Shown: positions 63,601-64,000 of the stretch, one piece after another
How positions within the stretch are numbered: the first letter of the stretch is position 1
Layout of the letters: every line of letters begins with the position of its first letter
Source of the DNA: Alphaproteobacteria bacterium PA4
GTDB lineage: Bacteria > Pseudomonadota > Alphaproteobacteria > Sphingomonadales > Sphingomonadaceae
NCBI GenBank assembly: GCA_002256005.1
Contig: NKIQ01000010.1
Location: forward strand, 1 to 64,000
DNA: 64,000 nt
Reading direction: 5' to 3'
The notes under the pieces: model-generated
Seen by the model: only the letters and a program-made list of their open reading frames with translations
What the model was told of the DNA's origin: nothing
Database searches by the model: none
Translations under genes and position numbers: made by a program

Positions 63601-63911
63601 TCGTTGGACGAATTTTTCGGTACGATAATTGGGTTCGCGAGTTCGATATTGCCGATTTCAGTAGGACAGATCTGCGCCATTGCCGGCCGATGCGCCAGCA
63701 GCAGCCCGAGCACGACCGTACTCACGCCAACTTTTAGAAGACCGGGGATGCGCAAGTCATTTAAAGGCCCTCGGCCGCCATCGGTCTCCTGATACCGCAA
63801 TCTGTAAGCACGCAGCGTGTCGTCTGGTAAGCTAGACCCGGACCCGATCTTCCGAGCCGCGCGCACAGGCGCGTTCTCCAAGAAAGCGACCCCTCTCTTC
63901 GTAACGGTCAT
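54669..63911 (-). CDS. Giant autotransporter with beta-helical passenger
   Basis: About 3080 residues. A signal peptide (LKVGVSTVVLGLLLAHRPAMAQ) is preceded by about 60 residues, so the signal region is extended; ATG at 63911 has a GGGGGG stretch at a good distance, and an ATG at 63992 is an alternative at the window edge. The passenger is a long Gly/Ser/Asn-rich beta-helix with many G-x-I-S-G-type repeats, then autotransporter-associated beta-strand repeats (TGSGTLVLNG / GTLSVG-like units). The last 290 residues (to 54669) form the outer-membrane beta-barrel, ending in Phe (TLGMSF). An internal duplication of about 1.1 kb is described separately. Likely an adhesin; the target is unknown. Confidence 0.88.
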   Translation of the reverse strand: MTVTKRGVAFLENAPVRAARKIGSGSSLPDDTLRAYRLRYQETDGGRGPLNDLRIPGLLKVGVSTVVLGLLLAHRPAMAQICPTEIGNIELANPIIVPKNSSNDEFFLTNGQSIIVSTGANTSGKVNLDSPATTIPFAIDGAGANRFVVCGTVGVTPGKLNPGGGIRTGSNSEVRVAAGGTIFGNRNAYLVFPGIELLGPGSSVTVDSGGLIQGNFAPAVRANAPINLNNFGTVAVTGADGYLTVGIDLASAVGSVITNSGAIDSGSASALTFRDARGIPGGETQITNSGTIIGRVAPGLFGAGAPRFDSIDLRRGLVRIDNTGSIGGIAINQNPDDDGFSPASGLVIVNHGGSIGPVSVAKLASGQSPTQGFSSDLRYDLDITNGANSRIGFIPGENFAFFDAPLGLASRGVTHASDGKVRITNAGTIEGHINSISFAGGDAVIVNQAGGIIRTSNITFFSPLFYEGHGIFGFETTGIGPVRPSIDNSGTVYGAISGISVFKAAANVINRSVLDGVGAVVSGGSIGGNVRGISLGGGSVINERGATIFTSNSAGPGFAPDGSTSAVNFSESLLSAALVNHGTITSSGSTTVYAAGPLLFYNGPDGRIEETSASSGFGRGVNARGNLASNFVNDGLITAYATTVTVAGRLNSALAFDIVNNGTITSRSDGTAVFIEDAGGRYINAPNAVTNGTVSLGGLQNGSSSPSSGSVDNSSLIKGSVSFNYGGTLDNRSSGTITSTSTSNAAVQASLFNNFANTVLTVRNSGSISGVNQGIHANKSRVHVDLVNRTGGNIAATGFFGVGVEVDGSLSLVNEVGASISGTLVGVQAGRATRFDNAGSISGRDQGAVIQEFAGADSESSVFRNSGSISSSAGVATFVKFSATGRLENSGIISGNLGLNLEGQSGDTTAIFNTGDITGSESYGIFLARDSFGTLENSGLVEGFDNGIHVRIFGGASITNKTGGVIRTNAAGTGKAGIAILEGSGSILNEVGGTISAPLGNNQGREGAIYISSDAGAVSVENRGLLRGVNTFQADNATDLRNSGEILATQTDEGDAVNIILGGVFRNEAGGKVIASRDAVYIFDAADNGTVTDIFNAVGATISGDSDGNGTGFGIASDDDSATVSGIERVFNAGAITGGISLGLNNDRLELTATGTVSGASVGGGGVDVLRIDTASGSARTLTEGQFAQFEDIVLNPTLGAAGRYVITAAADPATTATLDAGSVNSSITLARGELNVRDSASSVRAALVTTAADSTLSGNGTVFGNTSVAGTISPGNSVGHLTIAGNLTLASTSLLAFELGAADVVGGPLNDLVSVNGNLVLDGRLTVAQSGGGNFAAGVYRLINYGGSITDNVLDIAGVLPNGLLGTVQTGVAGQVNLVITGGGGGPIDIGYWDGTGTTPGNIVGGRGGTARWDSTTTNWTTQPGDGNGPWDLGVGVFGGATGKVTVDGVQAFMGLQFVTNNYHLVAGADGALALGAGAFIHVDEALDTRISVAIKGAGTLDKRGAGRLVLDGVSSYGGGTLVSAGTLAVGSDTALGRGAVNLANGTTLQAAADVALANTVVVDAPTDTRVTIDSQGYVLTLASGLTGNIDDSVRKAGGGSLVLAADGSIGRADLAGGTLRVASNATFAVARELQMAASTTLAVDAGSALTTGLAGVIGEAGSQRVINAGRIDGAVTLGRDDDRYELADRALQNGVVDGGAGADVAAFDVRNGNLRVVDGDNFQNFELVEKTGLGTLRLTAGDLAAARVSILGGRVENETVVMVTDQVVLGASAIVWANNADSVVTAQAGSTVAISATSARVGVENAGTISGDVRFSGSGNSYVLLGTGIQAGSVDGGGARIDNRLQIETATRAVRELGAADFVNFDTVILNNDALSTGMITLQASTDPVARATLDAGVGPESSITLANGELKLRDAASSVRATSVTAGVSTTVSGNGTVYSSNALVAGRLAPGNSVGQLNVVGNLALAPTTLLDFELGQADVVGGPLNDLVTVTGNLALDGQISVTQSVGGNFGIGVYRLINYGNALTDNGLDILSPLPNNLSGVIQTAVSGQVNLIVSSGLGPIDIGYWDGPNSTAGNVVGGRGGTAVWNAANTNWTTPTGNANGPWDSDVGVFGGATGTVTVDGVQAFTGLQFVTGDYRLQTGAGGGLDLGTGGFVHVDTGLDATLAVAVSGTGSLSKQGFGRLILTDFNGYLGGTVVSAGTLAVGNSGALGMGLVSLADGTMLQAFAAGLTLANDVSIDGVVPSVATVDTQAHTFTLSGIVSGVGILTKIGSGTLVLNGADAYTSGTALTAGTIRVGTNSALGSGGLAMSSGTTLQAGAANLLVNNGIAIAGGATVDVNGELFTLAGVISGEGPLSVIDSRPVAGAVLVLTGTNSYTGGTVITGTTVAVGQDASLGIPAAGITLAGGTLRTTASLATTRAITLGTGGGTLETIASTAMSSIGVVSGTALTKAGTGTLALNAANTYAGGTRLNAGTISIGTASALGTGILAMADGTTLVAGANNLSLANTISTAGVGTLATGANTLTVTGVVSGSGGLVKTGTGLLTMSGASRYAGPTVVAGGTLNVPGSLASAVTVNSGAALTGTGTVGAINVQAGGSVSPGAPGTTNVATLTATGAASLAGAYSVDIVPTANDRITASGALSVAGTMAVSPTGSFQFGASYTVASGSVRSGTFGTVTGLDRFGAVFDPFVDYTANAVIIRLLPQRLETLCGPGLGGNALETARSLDRAVAGGFNPQSFFQLYVACPTPPEALQQISGEQRAIERRVVLDSTRVIRETAFDRLNLGIAAMGGSQRTVDKGDAAVTVWLRGAGAWGSARSNPNASGYSTTQKGVLTGVDWSRDGLTLGGMFHYTATDIDYRTFAGTSDIESTGGSLYAGYRKPGGIIANVGASVAGLSARGNRVVSIPGLAQTLVGTTHGTGYQVFAELGFDLGKRPDTHIEPFARLSYVKAAMGALNEAGGTAALSAAKQSYDITLTNLGMRIGGEVGATGVLLNSSVSWQAIAGNRDAATLIGLPATGQTSRIRSVAMDRSSALLQTDAAFNLSKRAKLSVSYSALFGNDNDDQAVRATLGMSF
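57203..58345 (-). repeat. Internal duplication in the autotransporter, C-terminal copy
   Basis: About 380 residues parallel to the copy at 59236-60375: SSITLA(N)GEL..., DVVGGPLNDLV, GGNF, YRLINYG, PIDIGYWDG, GGRGGTA, NWTT, VGVFGGATG, VTVDGVQAF, GLQFVT, GTLAVG. Divergent enough to be old, with the order fully kept. Confidence 0.82.
59236..60375 (-). repeat. Internal duplication in the autotransporter, N-terminal copy
   Basis: Partner of the copy at 57203-58345. Bounds are approximate, taken from where the two protein copies stop matching (start near LTEGQFAQFEDIVLN, end near ADVALAN). Confidence 0.82.
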
Positions 63912-64000
63912 TTTCTGGCCCCCCCTACCTACAATCCGAATGTTTACGGTTGAAGCATTGACGCCGCGACGATTAAACCATTGCCTTTTCATAAAATCAA

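Overview
The window is G+C-rich chromosomal DNA from an alphaproteobacterium, almost certainly of the Sphingomonadales. The evidence is a PEPxxWA-type exosortase sorting signal (gene at 1834), the neighbourhood ubiG / lysC / nitronate monooxygenase-like / ptsP, a homoserine-kinase tail next to rnhA, a Psp operon under sigma-54 control, and split ccm loci. I cannot assign the genus safely. No rRNA, tRNA or CRISPR array was recognised.

Layout. 0-9 kb: rnhA, a NUDIX / homoserine-kinase chimera, a PEPxxWA-CTERM surface protein with a near-perfect sigma-54 promoter, an old-yellow-enzyme reductase, a MATE exporter, ccmAB and yciB. 8-13.2 kb: pspF divergent from an enlarged phage-shock operon (small leader protein, pspA, pspB, two pspC genes and a tandem set of seven small PspB-like membrane proteins). 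13.3-31.8 kb: mostly housekeeping genes (sufE, two thioesterases, xthA-ribA-L,D-transpeptidase, a copper chaperone, lysC-NMO-ptsP, ubiG, clpA, two acid phosphatases, priA, purB). 31.9-34.0 kb: a lower-GC two-gene insert that separates the two arms of a repeat element. 34-39.3 kb: an esterase without a usable start codon, and ccmI-ccmH-ccmG-ccmF. 39.3-44.6 kb: a three-gene redox operon encoding a flavoprotein with two cyclic-nucleotide domains and four 4Fe-4S clusters, a b-type membrane protein, and an FHA-TM-decaheme cytochrome c. 44.9-53.4 kb: ctpA, a hydrolase, rsmB, an SDR, an SDHAF4-like protein, a GFA protein, and a Rieske oxygenase divergent from a DUF3237 gene. 53.5-64 kb: accessory DNA with a YcxB-like gene, a metallo-beta-lactamase remnant and a giant autotransporter with an internal duplication.

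Two features tie the window together. First, a palindromic element of about 105-130 bp (arms starting GCCTCCGGCGGCTGGGGCC, inverted as a pair around a spacer) occurs at eleven loci, ten of them between convergent gene ends. It resembles a MITE or BIME that has taken over the 3'-end niche, and it has local consequences: priA has no stop codon before it reads through a copy. Second, the redox operon and the ccm genes that would mature its ten haems are divergently adjacent. The operon looks like an NAD(P)H-to-periplasm electron conduit with cyclic-nucleotide and phosphopeptide sensing domains. I know of no characterised counterpart, and it is the best candidate here for an undescribed system. 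The expanded Psp array is the second.
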